NCBI GenBank assembly: GCA_030606485.1
Contig: JAUWGH010000005.1
Coordinates: 198,129-262,128, forward strand
Origin: Promethearchaeota archaeon
GTDB taxonomy: Archaea; Asgardarchaeota; Lokiarchaeia; Sigyniarchaeales; SOKP01
DNA: 64,000 nt
Reading direction: 5' to 3'
The notes below the pieces were generated by a model that was given only the letters and a program-made list of their open reading frames with translations, had not been told where the DNA came from and did not search any database. Positions 1 to 9,186 of the stretch are shown one piece after another (position 1 is the first letter of the stretch; each line of letters starts with the position of its first letter). The translations under genes were made by a program, and so were the position numbers.

Positions 1-2
1 AT

Positions 3-500
3 ACATTACCAGCAACTCAAATGGTAAATTTAACTATTATTGATCCTGAGGCAGATCCTTATCTTATATTTGATAATACAACCTATCTCCCAGAAAAGCT
101 TGAGTTTGCTGATGTTCTATTCGGAATTGCATTTCGTGGTTCTTATTTATTTAAATTTGGTATAGCTTCAGCATATCCCAAATATAATTTTGCATATCTA
201 ATATATGAATTTGGAAAAATTGGACAAGGAATTAATGAAACTCAAGCCTACGAAATAAATAATCCAGTGAATGACTCTATTAATAATTATACTAGCAATT
301 TTAACACAACATTTTATTACGAAATCCCTCAAGAAGGTTATTTTTTAATGATAGTCGTAAGTATTGTGGTTGTAATTGTAATAATTTTATCAATGCAAGC
401 AAGGAAAATAAGAATTAAAGGATTGGAGCAAGGAAATAGGGAAAAACCAATAAATAAAAAAAAATATAAACCTAATCAAACATTAGAGAAACTAGAATAG
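3..500 (+). CDS. C-terminal part of a membrane-anchored surface protein (5' end outside window)
   Basis: The frame is open to the first bases of the window, so the gene starts upstream; the ATG at base 21 need not be the real start. The visible part has several N-x-S/T sites, suggesting an extracytoplasmic glycosylated region. It ends with one strongly hydrophobic segment (about residues 115-133 counted from base 21) and a lysine-rich tail, the usual C-terminal anchor of archaeal surface proteins. I recognise no family in this fragment. Topology (outside, one membrane span, basic inside tail) is inferred from composition only. Confidence 0.6.
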   Translation, partial: TLPATQMVNLTIIDPEADPYLIFDNTTYLPEKLEFADVLFGIAFRGSYLFKFGIASAYPKYNFAYLIYEFGKIGQGINETQAYEINNPVNDSINNYTSNFNTTFYYEIPQEGYFLMIVVSIVVVIVIILSMQARKIRIKGLEQGNREKPINKKKYKPNQTLEKLE

Positions 501-580
501 TACAGAAGTTTATTCTAACAATTCTTTTTTGATTTATTCATTAAATAAATAAAATTTATAAAAAAAAAGATTTATTTTTT

Positions 581-1759
581 CTAAGCAGGAATTTGTTCAA
601 TCCATTCTTTTACTTTCTTACTTGAGATTCCAGGCAAATCTTTAGCAAGATCATTAGGATTTAAGTCTTTCAATTGCTCAGTAGTAGTAATTCCTATTTG
701 TTCCAATTTCTTCATTATATTTTTTCCTATTCCTCTAATTTTTTCTAAGGTAAATTCATCATTAGCCATAACAAACTTGGCTTCAATATTTTCTTCCATA
801 CTTGAAAAATCTATTTTTTCTGTATCTGCGATTCCTGCTGGAGTTATAAAAAATTGGCAATCCTCAGGAGGTAAATCAGGTGCGTCAACAATAATTGCCT
901 TTCTTTCAAGAGAATTATTCGCGGCGAACCCTTTGGTCTTTAACATCACCCGAATTTGGCAGCCATGAGCAACGATATTCCCTCCAATTGCATCAATACC
1001 ACTGAACATTCCCTTTATTTGTTGGGCAACCTGATTTGTTACAAGGATCGCAATATTATAACTCTCTGCAATTCTGGAAAGAGCATGAATCATTTGGTTT
1101 AAAGTAGCTTGTCGTTGTGGAAGCATTCCAATTCCAATATATTCTGCTCGAAGAAGCGCCATTAAACTATCTAAAATAATTAATCTAACATTTTTTTCTT
1201 TTACGAGTTTCTCCGCTTCTAAAATCATTTGAGCTTGATGATCGGAACTATAAATTCTCGCATGAAAAATGTGTGAGAGTACATCTTCGGGTTTAAGACC
1301 AAATCTTCTGGTAATTCGTTTGATCTTTTCTTTAGAAAATGTATTTTCGGTATCAATATAAATTACAGCACCACTTAATCCACCTTTTCCTTTTGGTAAT
1401 TGTGTAGTAACACACAAAGTGTGCGCTAAATTGGTCTTTCCGGATTTAAATGGACCAAAAACTTCTGTTATAAAACCTGTTTCTATACCACCTCCTAAAA
1501 TTGCATTAAAATTTAATGACCCTGTACTGATAAACTCGTGGTTCTCTTGAAATTCCGATATAGATTTGAACTCGGTCATACCCAAAGCACTCCGAGCATT
1601 CCATATGAGTTTTTTAGAAGTTGCTTCTCCAATACCATCCATTGCAGTAATACTCTTAAAACCCGACATAGCCAGAGCTTCTGCTGTAGTAATACCGTTC
1701 TCTATAAAAATCTTAATATGTCTCGCTTGAATGCCTTTCACTAATTTTAATTCTGTCAT
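581..1759 (-). CDS. radA: DNA repair and recombination protein RadA, with an extra C-terminal helix-hairpin-helix
   Basis: RadA is the archaeal RecA/Rad51 recombinase: it forms ATP-dependent filaments on single-stranded DNA and exchanges strands. The 392-residue product has an N-terminal helix-hairpin-helix region (about 1-60), Walker A GPFKSGKT at 102-109, Walker B LIILDS at 193-198 and the family stretch IAILVTNQV. Walker A normally reads GExGSGKTQ; here Pro-Phe-Lys replaces the usual residues. After the ATPase core comes a second HhH-like segment (about 340-390, with GIGKNIMKKL and LPGISSKKV), making the protein longer than the usual 320-350 residues. An upstream in-frame TTG at 1768 exists, but the ATG at 1759 fits RadA N-termini better. 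It is transcribed alone. Confidence 0.9.
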   Translation of the reverse strand: MTELKLVKGIQARHIKIFIENGITTAEALAMSGFKSITAMDGIGEATSKKLIWNARSALGMTEFKSISEFQENHEFISTGSLNFNAILGGGIETGFITEVFGPFKSGKTNLAHTLCVTTQLPKGKGGLSGAVIYIDTENTFSKEKIKRITRRFGLKPEDVLSHIFHARIYSSDHQAQMILEAEKLVKEKNVRLIILDSLMALLRAEYIGIGMLPQRQATLNQMIHALSRIAESYNIAILVTNQVAQQIKGMFSGIDAIGGNIVAHGCQIRVMLKTKGFAANNSLERKAIIVDAPDLPPEDCQFFITPAGIADTEKIDFSSMEENIEAKFVMANDEFTLEKIRGIGKNIMKKLEQIGITTTEQLKDLNPNDLAKDLPGISSKKVKEWIEQIPA

Positions 1760-2006
1760 TATTATCAAAATTTCTTAAATTTTGAAATAATTATACGATG
1801 AAGATATTTAAAAGAAAAAATTAGAATAATTGAAAATAGTTAATTTTTTCCTCTACAATTAATTTAAAGCAAGTTAATATAAAAAGAAAAAAACTAAATG
1901 AAAAAGAAATAATCTCGGAAGTAAAAATTCCTAAAAGTCCAATATTACTTACCTTGCAAGAGTGAATCTCTTTTTTATTTAAATATTTTTAATTTAAAAA
2001 CTATTC

Positions 2007-2705
2007 ATGAGCAAATCTGAACAATTTATTCAATATTCTTACTACGAGAAAACGGTAATTGATAGTTTTGAACTAATTTTAAACAAATTGATGTTTACTT
2101 TAGATTTGACAAAATATATTAATTTGCATAATGAATGTATTCAGATTTTTTTGCAAATATGGAAACGGATGAGGAAGGGAACCAAATTCAGATCACCAAA
2201 AAGATTAGGCCCAGTAATAATTTATATGATACTTAAAGCAAAAGGATTTGATATCAAAATTTCATATTTTATTGAAAAGATTAATATAAATAAAAAAAAA
2301 TTTACTGAAATTTTAAAACAAGCAGTGATATTTTATCCTACTTATTTTAAAAGAGATAGAAAGACCGTTATTATCAAAAAAATAAATGAAACAAGGGAAA
2401 TTTTTGGATTTGACCGTGATTTTACTAATAAATATCAAGAGATTTTTAAAAAATTTTGGCCTATTATAAAAAATACAAAAGATGATGTAATCGCAGGAGT
2501 AATTTTTATTTTAACAATGATTGCATTGGGAATAAATTCCATCCCTTTTGTACACGTATGTAATAAAATAGGAATTAAAATGAGCACAGTAAATTATCAA
2601 GTAAAAAATAAAATTTTTAAAAGTCTTCATTTGCCTGGATTTATAAGTCTGAGAAAATCATCTAATGTTATAAAGGACTTAATAGATAAAATAATTAAAA
2701 AATAA
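2007..2705 (+). CDS. TFB-like cyclin-fold protein lacking a zinc ribbon
   Basis: This 232-residue protein is a paralogue of the TFB-like factor at 29194-30450. Both share the segments KNTKDDVIAG and KIGIKMST(V/I)NYQVKN and a similar helical core, which corresponds to the two cyclin-type repeats of archaeal TFB (TFIIB homologue). Known TFBs use an N-terminal zinc ribbon to contact RNA polymerase; here there is no CxxC pair at all, and the protein starts directly at the helical core. It could act as an alternative or inhibitory initiation factor; that is inference. The relationship to the 29 kb gene is seen directly, but assignment to TFB rests on that gene's zinc ribbon plus the fold pattern. 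Confidence 0.6.
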   Translation: MSKSEQFIQYSYYEKTVIDSFELILNKLMFTLDLTKYINLHNECIQIFLQIWKRMRKGTKFRSPKRLGPVIIYMILKAKGFDIKISYFIEKININKKKFTEILKQAVIFYPTYFKRDRKTVIIKKINETREIFGFDRDFTNKYQEIFKKFWPIIKNTKDDVIAGVIFILTMIALGINSIPFVHVCNKIGIKMSTVNYQVKNKIFKSLHLPGFISLRKSSNVIKDLIDKIIKK

Positions 2706-2718
2706 ATGAATATTGATT

Positions 2719-3873
2719 TTATTTTTTAAGAGCACGCAATCTTTTTTGAAAAACAATATGCTTCCTTAAAGGTTTAGTATGAGGAAAGATTGACTGTACC
2801 GCTTCTTCATTCTTATTCCAGATATGTGTTCCTTCAATATATTTTATTCCGTTGAATCCGGTAGTGATCTGTCCGATGTTATTTAATGCAGAGAATATTC
2901 CTTTACCTGTATAACCGGGTTTAACAAAAACCGTATCAACATTAACCCGTGTAATCGATTCTCCAAGCCATAGTTGATAAAGATCAGGAAGTGAAAAGAT
3001 GGCTCCAACAATCTCTCCTATATAACGATTAATTGCTATCGGAGCCCATGTAACTACATTTTCTAGGTCACAAGATTCCCATGCTTCAATAAACTCTGGA
3101 ATATCGGAATATTTCCTTGGGCTAAAATTGGGCGGCAATTTATAATGAGTTTTTGGTACGGCAGCATATTGTCTCATAACTTCATCAAACCTACCACTTC
3201 CACTATGATCAGGTAAAATGAAATTAAACGCGTTGGATGCCAATTCCATAATCTCTTCTTCTTTAGCAATTATATCTTTTAAAGGAAGAAATCTTAAACG
3301 AATATTATTATCTATTTTTTTTCCCTTTTTCCAAGTTTTTTCTGTCACATGAACACAAATATATTCAGCATCTCTTTTAAATCCCAACTTGTCTAAATAA
3401 TCTGCGATATTAGTTGGATTGAAAGCAACACCATAAAATAACTTCTCATTAAATCCATCTACTTGAACTCCAATACCACCTAAACCTTTTGGATAATTAA
3501 TTGGACCTCTAATTTTTCGAAATCCATGTTTTCTAGCAAAATTTTCACAAGCATTCATAAGTTTTTTGCATGTTTCTATGGAATCAGCCCGTAACCATCC
3601 AAAAGTAGGACACAACTTTCCATAACTTCGATAACTAGGATCAATTTGAGCAATGACAAATCCAACAATTTCAGAATTATCACAACAGATATAAACAGCT
3701 ACTTTATAACTATTATCAAAAAATTTCTCAATTAGATATTTTAAAATTTCACTTACAACTCTTGATTTCAATCGTTTATCGGAAATTTCGAGGATAGATT
3801 CTAAAGCATATTTAATTTCTATTAAGTCATGGGTTTGATAAATCTTTTTTACTAATTCATATTCTAATACCAT
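2719..3873 (-). CDS. GNAT-fold N-acetyltransferase-like protein, YghO type
   Basis: About 384 residues. The segment around residues 135-165 (KIRGPINYPKGLGGIGV, then DGF) and the following Pro/Tyr-containing stretch before KLGFKR resemble the YghO-like acyltransferase-fold family, in which a 'GP.N.S..E.G.L..GF' motif precedes the second half of the GNAT fold. The C-terminal third (VFVKPGYTGKGIFSALNN) looks like a second GNAT acetyl-CoA-binding loop, so two GNAT-like halves are likely. The substrate is unknown. A GTG lies three codons upstream of the chosen ATG (GTG-AAA-AAA-ATG); I prefer the ATG. It converges with the TFB-like gene, with stops 13 nt apart. Confidence 0.5.
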   Translation of the reverse strand: MVLEYELVKKIYQTHDLIEIKYALESILEISDKRLKSRVVSEILKYLIEKFFDNSYKVAVYICCDNSEIVGFVIAQIDPSYRSYGKLCPTFGWLRADSIETCKKLMNACENFARKHGFRKIRGPINYPKGLGGIGVQVDGFNEKLFYGVAFNPTNIADYLDKLGFKRDAEYICVHVTEKTWKKGKKIDNNIRLRFLPLKDIIAKEEEIMELASNAFNFILPDHSGSGRFDEVMRQYAAVPKTHYKLPPNFSPRKYSDIPEFIEAWESCDLENVVTWAPIAINRYIGEIVGAIFSLPDLYQLWLGESITRVNVDTVFVKPGYTGKGIFSALNNIGQITTGFNGIKYIEGTHIWNKNEEAVQSIFPHTKPLRKHIVFQKRLRALKK

Positions 3874-4212
3874 TTTTTTCACTTATGGGTTTAACAAAAT
3901 TTATAAATTTATTTTAAAGGAAAGTTAAAACAGACATATTTAAATAAAAATTTCTAATTAAATAGAAATTAAATAATGAAATTTTAATATCATATTATCA
4001 AAAGCTTTTAATTCTTCAATAGTACTCATCTAAATATCATAATAATTGATCATAAAATGTATTCAAATTCTTAGATCTTATCTGTTTTTCTGTTTGATAA
4101 GTTATTATAATTCTTTTAATAATATGGTTTAATTTTTTCTTTAAATATCCTCATTTTATGAAGTTCCTATCAAATTTTAAAAGAATAAAAAGAGAGTATT
4201 GCTGATTTTTTT
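3874..4212. other. AT-rich intergenic region
   Basis: A divergent gap of about 340 bases between two GNAT-fold genes, so it should hold promoters for both. TTTAAATA-like tracts near 3935-3950 and 4140-4150 could serve. A 23-codon ATG frame on the minus strand near 3960-4030 is too short to call. I see no RNA gene or repeat. Confidence 0.4.
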
Positions 4213-5439
4213 ATGGCGTCAAGTAGTCTTATAATAAAAACTAAATTGATAACATCAGATTCTACAGAAAAATTTATTGAGAAATTTGCTAAAATTGGAG
4301 TTAATCCAGATATAACTGAAAATATGGAATTAAATTTCGAGATTGATAAAAATTTAGATAGATTAGATTGCTATTTGACCTTAGCTTCACCTGAAGATGC
4401 CTATGATATAACTGAAATTTATAAAGATTGTTATAACGGGACCTATCCTTATAAAGAGATGGAAAACCCCACAGAAGTTCAAAAGATGATATTTGATAAA
4501 GATTTTTATTGGATCTTATTCAGAACACCTAGAGGAAAGACTATAGGATGTTTTACTTATGTATTAAATAGAAAACAAAAGAGAGGTTATATGAGAGGTT
4601 TATTAGTAAAAAAGAAATATCAGAAAATTACAAATGTTAAGAAATTAATGATTGGGTCGATGATTGGAATGTGGGGTACATTCAGAAATAGTATTTATAT
4701 ATGGTACGCAGAATGTCGGACAGCCCATATAAAATCACAATATTTAGCAAATATCTGTGGTATAAAACCCTTAGCTTTTCTACCTAATAAAGATATTTTC
4801 TTTAATAAAATAGAATCAGATATCTTCCATACAATTTATTCAGAGAAGGTTTTATCTTCTTTACGGAAAAAAAATCCTGTTCTAATACCAGAGATAAATA
4901 TGATATATTCATTTATTCAAAAACAATATAATCTTGAAGAAGCAATCTATTTAGAACCATTAGTTCAATATGATTTTGATTTAGATAGGAAGATTTATAA
5001 TAGAAAAAGTGTAAAAATTTATGAAGAAATTGATAAATTTGGATATCATAAGGTTATAATTAAGATTTTAGGAACAGATTCCAATATCAACTTCTTATAT
5101 ACACCAACTGTTGAAAACATCGAAAAGATTAAGTATAATGTTAATAATGATATTGCATTGTTTGTCTTACTTAAAGAACTTAAACGATATGCTTCTGAAA
5201 AAAAAGTTCGTTATATTGAATGTTTTGTATCAGCCTATAAACCTAATCATCAAAGAATATTTTGTGATGTTGGATTTAAAATTAGAGGATATATTCCAAG
5301 TTGGAAAAGAGTTATCACACCATCAGGAGAATTATTTGAAGATCATATAATATTTAATCTAGAAAAAGGAAAATTAAATCCTAAACTACAATTAATTCCT
5401 GAAGCACAAAAAATAGTGGATATTGTTTACAGAAAATAG
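4213..5439 (+). CDS. Tandem GNAT-like acetyltransferase-fold protein
   Basis: A 408-residue soluble protein that appears to contain two GNAT-like halves. The first (about 60-190) has YMRGLLVKKKYQKITNVKKL, matching the strand-loop-helix that carries the acetyl-CoA pyrophosphate loop, though the usual Q/RxxGxG/A is degenerate. The second (about 240-400) ends in RIFCDVGFKIRGYIP, matching the C-terminal 'GF...' strand common in GNATs. There is no membrane segment. The substrate cannot be deduced. It lies downstream of, and divergent from, another GNAT-fold gene (2719-3873); whether they act together is unknown. Confidence 0.4.
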   Translation: MASSSLIIKTKLITSDSTEKFIEKFAKIGVNPDITENMELNFEIDKNLDRLDCYLTLASPEDAYDITEIYKDCYNGTYPYKEMENPTEVQKMIFDKDFYWILFRTPRGKTIGCFTYVLNRKQKRGYMRGLLVKKKYQKITNVKKLMIGSMIGMWGTFRNSIYIWYAECRTAHIKSQYLANICGIKPLAFLPNKDIFFNKIESDIFHTIYSEKVLSSLRKKNPVLIPEINMIYSFIQKQYNLEEAIYLEPLVQYDFDLDRKIYNRKSVKIYEEIDKFGYHKVIIKILGTDSNINFLYTPTVENIEKIKYNVNNDIALFVLLKELKRYASEKKVRYIECFVSAYKPNHQRIFCDVGFKIRGYIPSWKRVITPSGELFEDHIIFNLEKGKLNPKLQLIPEAQKIVDIVYRK

Positions 5440-5496
5440 TTTTTAAATAAATATTTTAATAAAAAGAAGACAAGAGAAAAAAAAAAGAAAAGAAAA

Positions 5497-6645
5497 CTAT
5501 AAGGAAATTCCTTTTAATTTCATAGCATTCTCAATATTATCCCTTCGAGGATCATTTTTCCGTTTAAATCGAGCTAGTTCTATCAATTCATCTCTTGTCA
5601 TACCTATTTGCTTAAAAAAACGGTCTACTTGTTGAGTATTGAACTCACCATTCGCTACGAGAGGTTCTAACCTGTTAAAAATCTCTAACCAATGCTCTCT
5701 GTCTCCTACTCCCTGTCGTATCAATTTTGCGATTTGTAATCTATACATATGGTGTCCAAATCGCATTATATCATACATACCTATAGCCCAGATAAGTATG
5801 CAATTAGTTTTTAGAGGATCAGCTTTACCTCTCCTTACGAGACCTGCTCTCTCAACCGTTGCAATGACTTCCTTCTCATTATACGGCCAGATATGAAGAG
5901 GAAATAACAATCGAGGTTTCTTTTTTGATCCAAATTCATTTGGATCCCACCACCATTTTCTATCCTCATTACTATAAAAATCAGATTTCCAATGTTCAGG
6001 TAACAAGGAATGATTTAATTTTTCTTTAGGAATTTCAAAGAAATATCTTGCATTCTCGTCTGGCGAAAGCCCAATAAAAACATAAGGGATTCCCCTACGT
6101 GCTGCTTCTCTTATCACAAGCGAGTCAATAAGATCAGTGCAATTATCACAGATTTTCTTCATCATAGGTAAATCGTTAGAATCATAGTTAATAATGTGCC
6201 AGCGATATAATTTAGTGAATACTTCTATTGGTGGTTTAATAAAAATATGCTCCACACCTAAGTTTTTAATCGTTTGTTTAATATTATTTAAAGCAACCTT
6301 ATTCATATAACCTGAATTTACTGAAACTGCAAGAACGTTAAGTCCATATTTAACGGTAAGAATGTACAACAGATATGTAGAATCCTTTCCGCCAGAAAAA
6401 CCAACCACACAGTCATATTCCCGATTTCTATGTTTGGCTTTTATTTTTTTTAGGATTCCATTCATTTCTTTACGTTTTTGCTCTTTTAATTCTTGTGATA
6501 TTGGGACAACAAAATATTTATCTGGTTCTTTACAGTGATTGCAAATGCCATCACTTCCTATCTCTACGCTGATACATCCTTTATGATTAATACATTTTTT
6601 ACAATAAAATGTATTTTCTTGTATTTCAATTTGCAAATTAAACAT
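5497..6645 (-). CDS. PP-loop ATPase, N-acetyl sugar amidotransferase-like
   Basis: The 382-residue protein carries the PP-loop SGGKDST at residues 84-90, the signature of ATP-pyrophosphatases that adenylate a substrate before adding N or S. The N-terminus has a likely metal site: C15-x2-C18, C24 and C35-x2-C38. This zinc-binding start followed by a PP-loop domain is the layout of N-acetyl sugar amidotransferases (WbpG/LegA-like), which build amidino sugars on surface polysaccharides. The sugar role is inferred from layout; tRNA thiolation enzymes share the PP-loop but usually differ at the termini. A TTTAAATA tract at 6693-6700 may be its promoter. Confidence 0.55.
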   Translation of the reverse strand: MFNLQIEIQENTFYCKKCINHKGCISVEIGSDGICNHCKEPDKYFVVPISQELKEQKRKEMNGILKKIKAKHRNREYDCVVGFSGGKDSTYLLYILTVKYGLNVLAVSVNSGYMNKVALNNIKQTIKNLGVEHIFIKPPIEVFTKLYRWHIINYDSNDLPMMKKICDNCTDLIDSLVIREAARRGIPYVFIGLSPDENARYFFEIPKEKLNHSLLPEHWKSDFYSNEDRKWWWDPNEFGSKKKPRLLFPLHIWPYNEKEVIATVERAGLVRRGKADPLKTNCILIWAIGMYDIMRFGHHMYRLQIAKLIRQGVGDREHWLEIFNRLEPLVANGEFNTQQVDRFFKQIGMTRDELIELARFKRKNDPRRDNIENAMKLKGISL

Positions 6646-6798
6646 CTTTTTTAATAATTTTAGAAATTTAAGTGAAAGATAAAATAGACACTTTTAAATA
6701 AAAAAAAAAAGAAAATATTTTTCTTTAATAATAAAGAGTATATATTCCGTCTACAAATTGGAATTTTTTATTTAGAAAAAAATAAATAAGAAGATAAA

Positions 6799-7275
6799 AT
6801 GAAAAAAAACTCTCATAGATTTATGAGTCTTGGAATCGGCTCTTTTTTATTAACAATTTTTAATTTTTTTCAAAATATTGGAGTTATTTATTTTTTTATG
6901 TTGCCAATTTATTTTGAAGCGGGAATAATAAATGATATCCTTGATTATAAATTGTTTATTAAACATAAAAGATATTTTTGGACACATTCTCCACTCTCTC
7001 CATTACTTATCGGATTAGCAATAATCTTAGGATTATTTGGAATTTTTATTAATCTTCCTTTTTCAATGTTTTTAACCGTTTCTATGTGGTTTATTTTTGA
7101 AATTCATATATTACTGGATGCATTAAATCCGACTGGCATCCCTTTACTATTTAATAATAAAAAAATATCCAATATACCTTATGACGACTTTAAATGGAAT
7201 GCCATTTTTATCTTGATTGGAATTATCTTAACAGGAATGTCATTATTTAATAATTTGCTTATATATTATGGTTAG
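6799..7275 (+). CDS. Membrane protein resembling archaeal DUF1286 / YdjM-type metal-dependent hydrolases
   Basis: A 158-residue protein with about four hydrophobic helices. Between them are a His-Lys-Arg cluster followed by WTHS (about residues 57-67) and a later LLDALNPTGIP. An 'HR..THS' motif plus a downstream Asp on the membrane face is characteristic of the YdjM/DUF1286 group of integral membrane proteins, proposed to be metal-dependent hydrolases. The family resemblance is moderate and no substrate is known. The gene stands alone on the plus strand. Confidence 0.45.
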   Translation: MKKNSHRFMSLGIGSFLLTIFNFFQNIGVIYFFMLPIYFEAGIINDILDYKLFIKHKRYFWTHSPLSPLLIGLAIILGLFGIFINLPFSMFLTVSMWFIFEIHILLDALNPTGIPLLFNNKKISNIPYDDFKWNAIFILIGIILTGMSLFNNLLIYYG

Positions 7276-7454
7276 AAAGACCATATTAATAATAAGAAAC
7301 AAGATATTTGTAAGTTTTTGTACAATAAAATCATTCTGTATAAAAATTCATTTAAAATTTCAATTAATTTCAAAAGTCAAAAAAGATAAAACGTTAAACT
7401 TAGTTAATCTTCAAAAATCTTCAAAATCTTTTATATAGATGTTTTTAAACAATA

Positions 7455-8327
7455 ATGCAAATTTTATATCAAAAACCTTTAAAATATTTTAATTTGATTC
7501 TTATGACTTCTACAAAACTAAATAAATTGTATTTAATCCTTATTATGGTTTTTATAATTGCAATTTTAAATTTTATTAGTTTTTTAAGTTCTTTTGTTCT
7601 TGCTCAATCACCTCCAACCGGAATGGAATTTAATGTTGATCCTTTATTAACCATTTCAATTATTGCTAGAGAAATCGTGTTAATATTTTTAGGTTTTTTT
7701 TTACTAAATAAATGGTTTAAAGCAGAAAAACGATTTTTTACAGATTTACCATTTCTGATGGCACTTACTACTTTCATACTAATTGTTGCAAAAGCATACG
7801 ATCTATACCTTTACAATCTCTTTGGAGACTACAATTTTGAAATCTATATCGCTACAGATCCAATTTTAATATGGTATGCTAAAATAAGATGGCTCGTAAT
7901 ACTGGCGAATACAGTTCCAATGGTGGGTTTATTATTATCTATATGGATGGCAGATTATGATAAAAAATATTTATATTTAACGCTTATTATATTCATTTCC
8001 TCTTGGACTATATACATTGTTGTAGTTCCTACTTTTGGACTTATAAAAGATATTCATGTTTTTTTGTTGTTACCAATTATTCTCTTATCTATTATTACAT
8101 ATCTATTTCTTTATAAATATAAAAGGCTACCTGAGATACATAGTTTAATAATATCTATTGCTTGGATAGCGTATTTAGTTTCATCAATTTTAAGACCTTT
8201 CCTCATGACAATTGGAGAACCCCCTTGGGGCCTTGTATGGGTTTCAGAATTAATGGATCTAATTATATGGTGTATAATGACTTTGGGTTTTGTAATAAAA
8301 CCAAATTATTCAAAAACTGTAAAATAA
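7455..8327 (+). CDS. Multispanning integral membrane protein of unknown function
   Basis: The product is 290 residues long with about seven or eight predicted membrane helices covering nearly the whole length; an internal ATG at 7503 could be the real start. Short loops carry few charges and I see no catalytic motif or known transporter signature. A TTTTATATA tract at about 7429-7437 may be its promoter, which would put the first ATG close to the transcription start. Function unknown. Confidence 0.6.
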   Translation: MQILYQKPLKYFNLILMTSTKLNKLYLILIMVFIIAILNFISFLSSFVLAQSPPTGMEFNVDPLLTISIIAREIVLIFLGFFLLNKWFKAEKRFFTDLPFLMALTTFILIVAKAYDLYLYNLFGDYNFEIYIATDPILIWYAKIRWLVILANTVPMVGLLLSIWMADYDKKYLYLTLIIFISSWTIYIVVVPTFGLIKDIHVFLLLPIILLSIITYLFLYKYKRLPEIHSLIISIAWIAYLVSSILRPFLMTIGEPPWGLVWVSELMDLIIWCIMTLGFVIKPNYSKTVK

Positions 8328-8395
8328 ATAAATAAATTAAGTCACTTTATCTTTTTTCTTTTAACGATTTACAATAACAATTGTAATTATAAATT

Positions 8396-9133
8396 TTATT
8401 CAAATAATTTCTTATTTTTTTCAACCCATTTGAATCCTATACCCCGTATTTCTCCTAAAGGACCTTCCACTCCCTTAGGATTTCCTGTTTTTGTAAATAA
8501 TAATTTTGAATGATTTATTGTATAGAGAACATCATATGGAGTTTTAAACTTTTCAATTAAAATTTTCGCGAGTTTTGGACCTGTATCATAAAACCCCTCC
8601 AAAATAAATTTTTTCCTTTCTTCATTATTCATCTTTTTTGGGGCATACCGGGCAAAAATAGGGGCAGGGTTTTTAACTTGTTCTCGAATTGCGATTCTCT
8701 TTAAGCATGTCGCGGTTTCCGCTATATTTCTAGTAGGAATAATAGGGTATCCAAATTTTATTGCAATATAAATAAGAGCACCGTAGAGAGAATCAATTTT
8801 CATTTTTGGTCGTGTGAACATTTTTTCAAAATCCTCTAAAATCAAAATTGGCGATTCGAATGATTCCTTTAATCTCAATAATTGTTCAAAAAGCCGAGTA
8901 TCATATAATGATTTTGCAAAATCGTCACCACGTTTTCTTTCAACAGCTACTTTTTCAGAGAGAATATAGTCGGCTATATCAAGAGTTTGATTAATAATAT
9001 CACACCCTATATTATCAAGTATCTCTTTAATGATTTTTGGTTCTCTCTTATCTACAATAATATAGGGTCGATATTTAATTGAGGATTTCGATTTTTTCTT
9101 ATATTGACTTTTAGAAATAATTATACACCCATT
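8396..9133 (-). CDS. Stand-alone XPF/Hef-type structure-specific endonuclease (ERCC4 nuclease plus HhH)
   Basis: Reading the minus strand upstream of the TTG at 8878 reveals the missing half of an ERCC4 nuclease. IIVDKREPK (around 9035-9060) and VAVERKRGDDF (around 8918-8950) form the conserved active site (D...ERKxxxD). The downstream part has GFYDTGPKLAKILIEKF and EIRGIGFKWVEK, a tandem helix-hairpin-helix DNA-binding domain. Such nucleases cut branched DNA in repair, usually with PCNA or a fused helicase. The frame is open from a stop at 9134-9136, but no ATG, GTG or TTG occurs before the catalytic domain. An ATG in the neighbouring frame at 9132 would join if one G were added to the adjacent GGG. 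The exact start is therefore unresolved. Confidence 0.75.
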   Translation of the reverse strand, partial: NGCIIISKSQYKKKSKSSIKYRPYIIVDKREPKIIKEILDNIGCDIINQTLDIADYILSEKVAVERKRGDDFAKSLYDTRLFEQLLRLKESFESPILILEDFEKMFTRPKMKIDSLYGALIYIAIKFGYPIIPTRNIAETATCLKRIAIREQVKNPAPIFARYAPKKMNNEERKKFILEGFYDTGPKLAKILIEKFKTPYDVLYTINHSKLLFTKTGNPKGVEGPLGEIRGIGFKWVEKNKKLFE

Positions 9134-9186
9134 CTATAATTTACAGAAATATTATTATGATGAAAGTATAAAAATTAAAAGGAAAA

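Noticed and set aside
8396-8878. Treating 8396-8878 as a complete 160-residue protein
   Set aside because: It would cut the ERCC4 nuclease in the middle; the first half including ERKRGDD is encoded in frame directly upstream.
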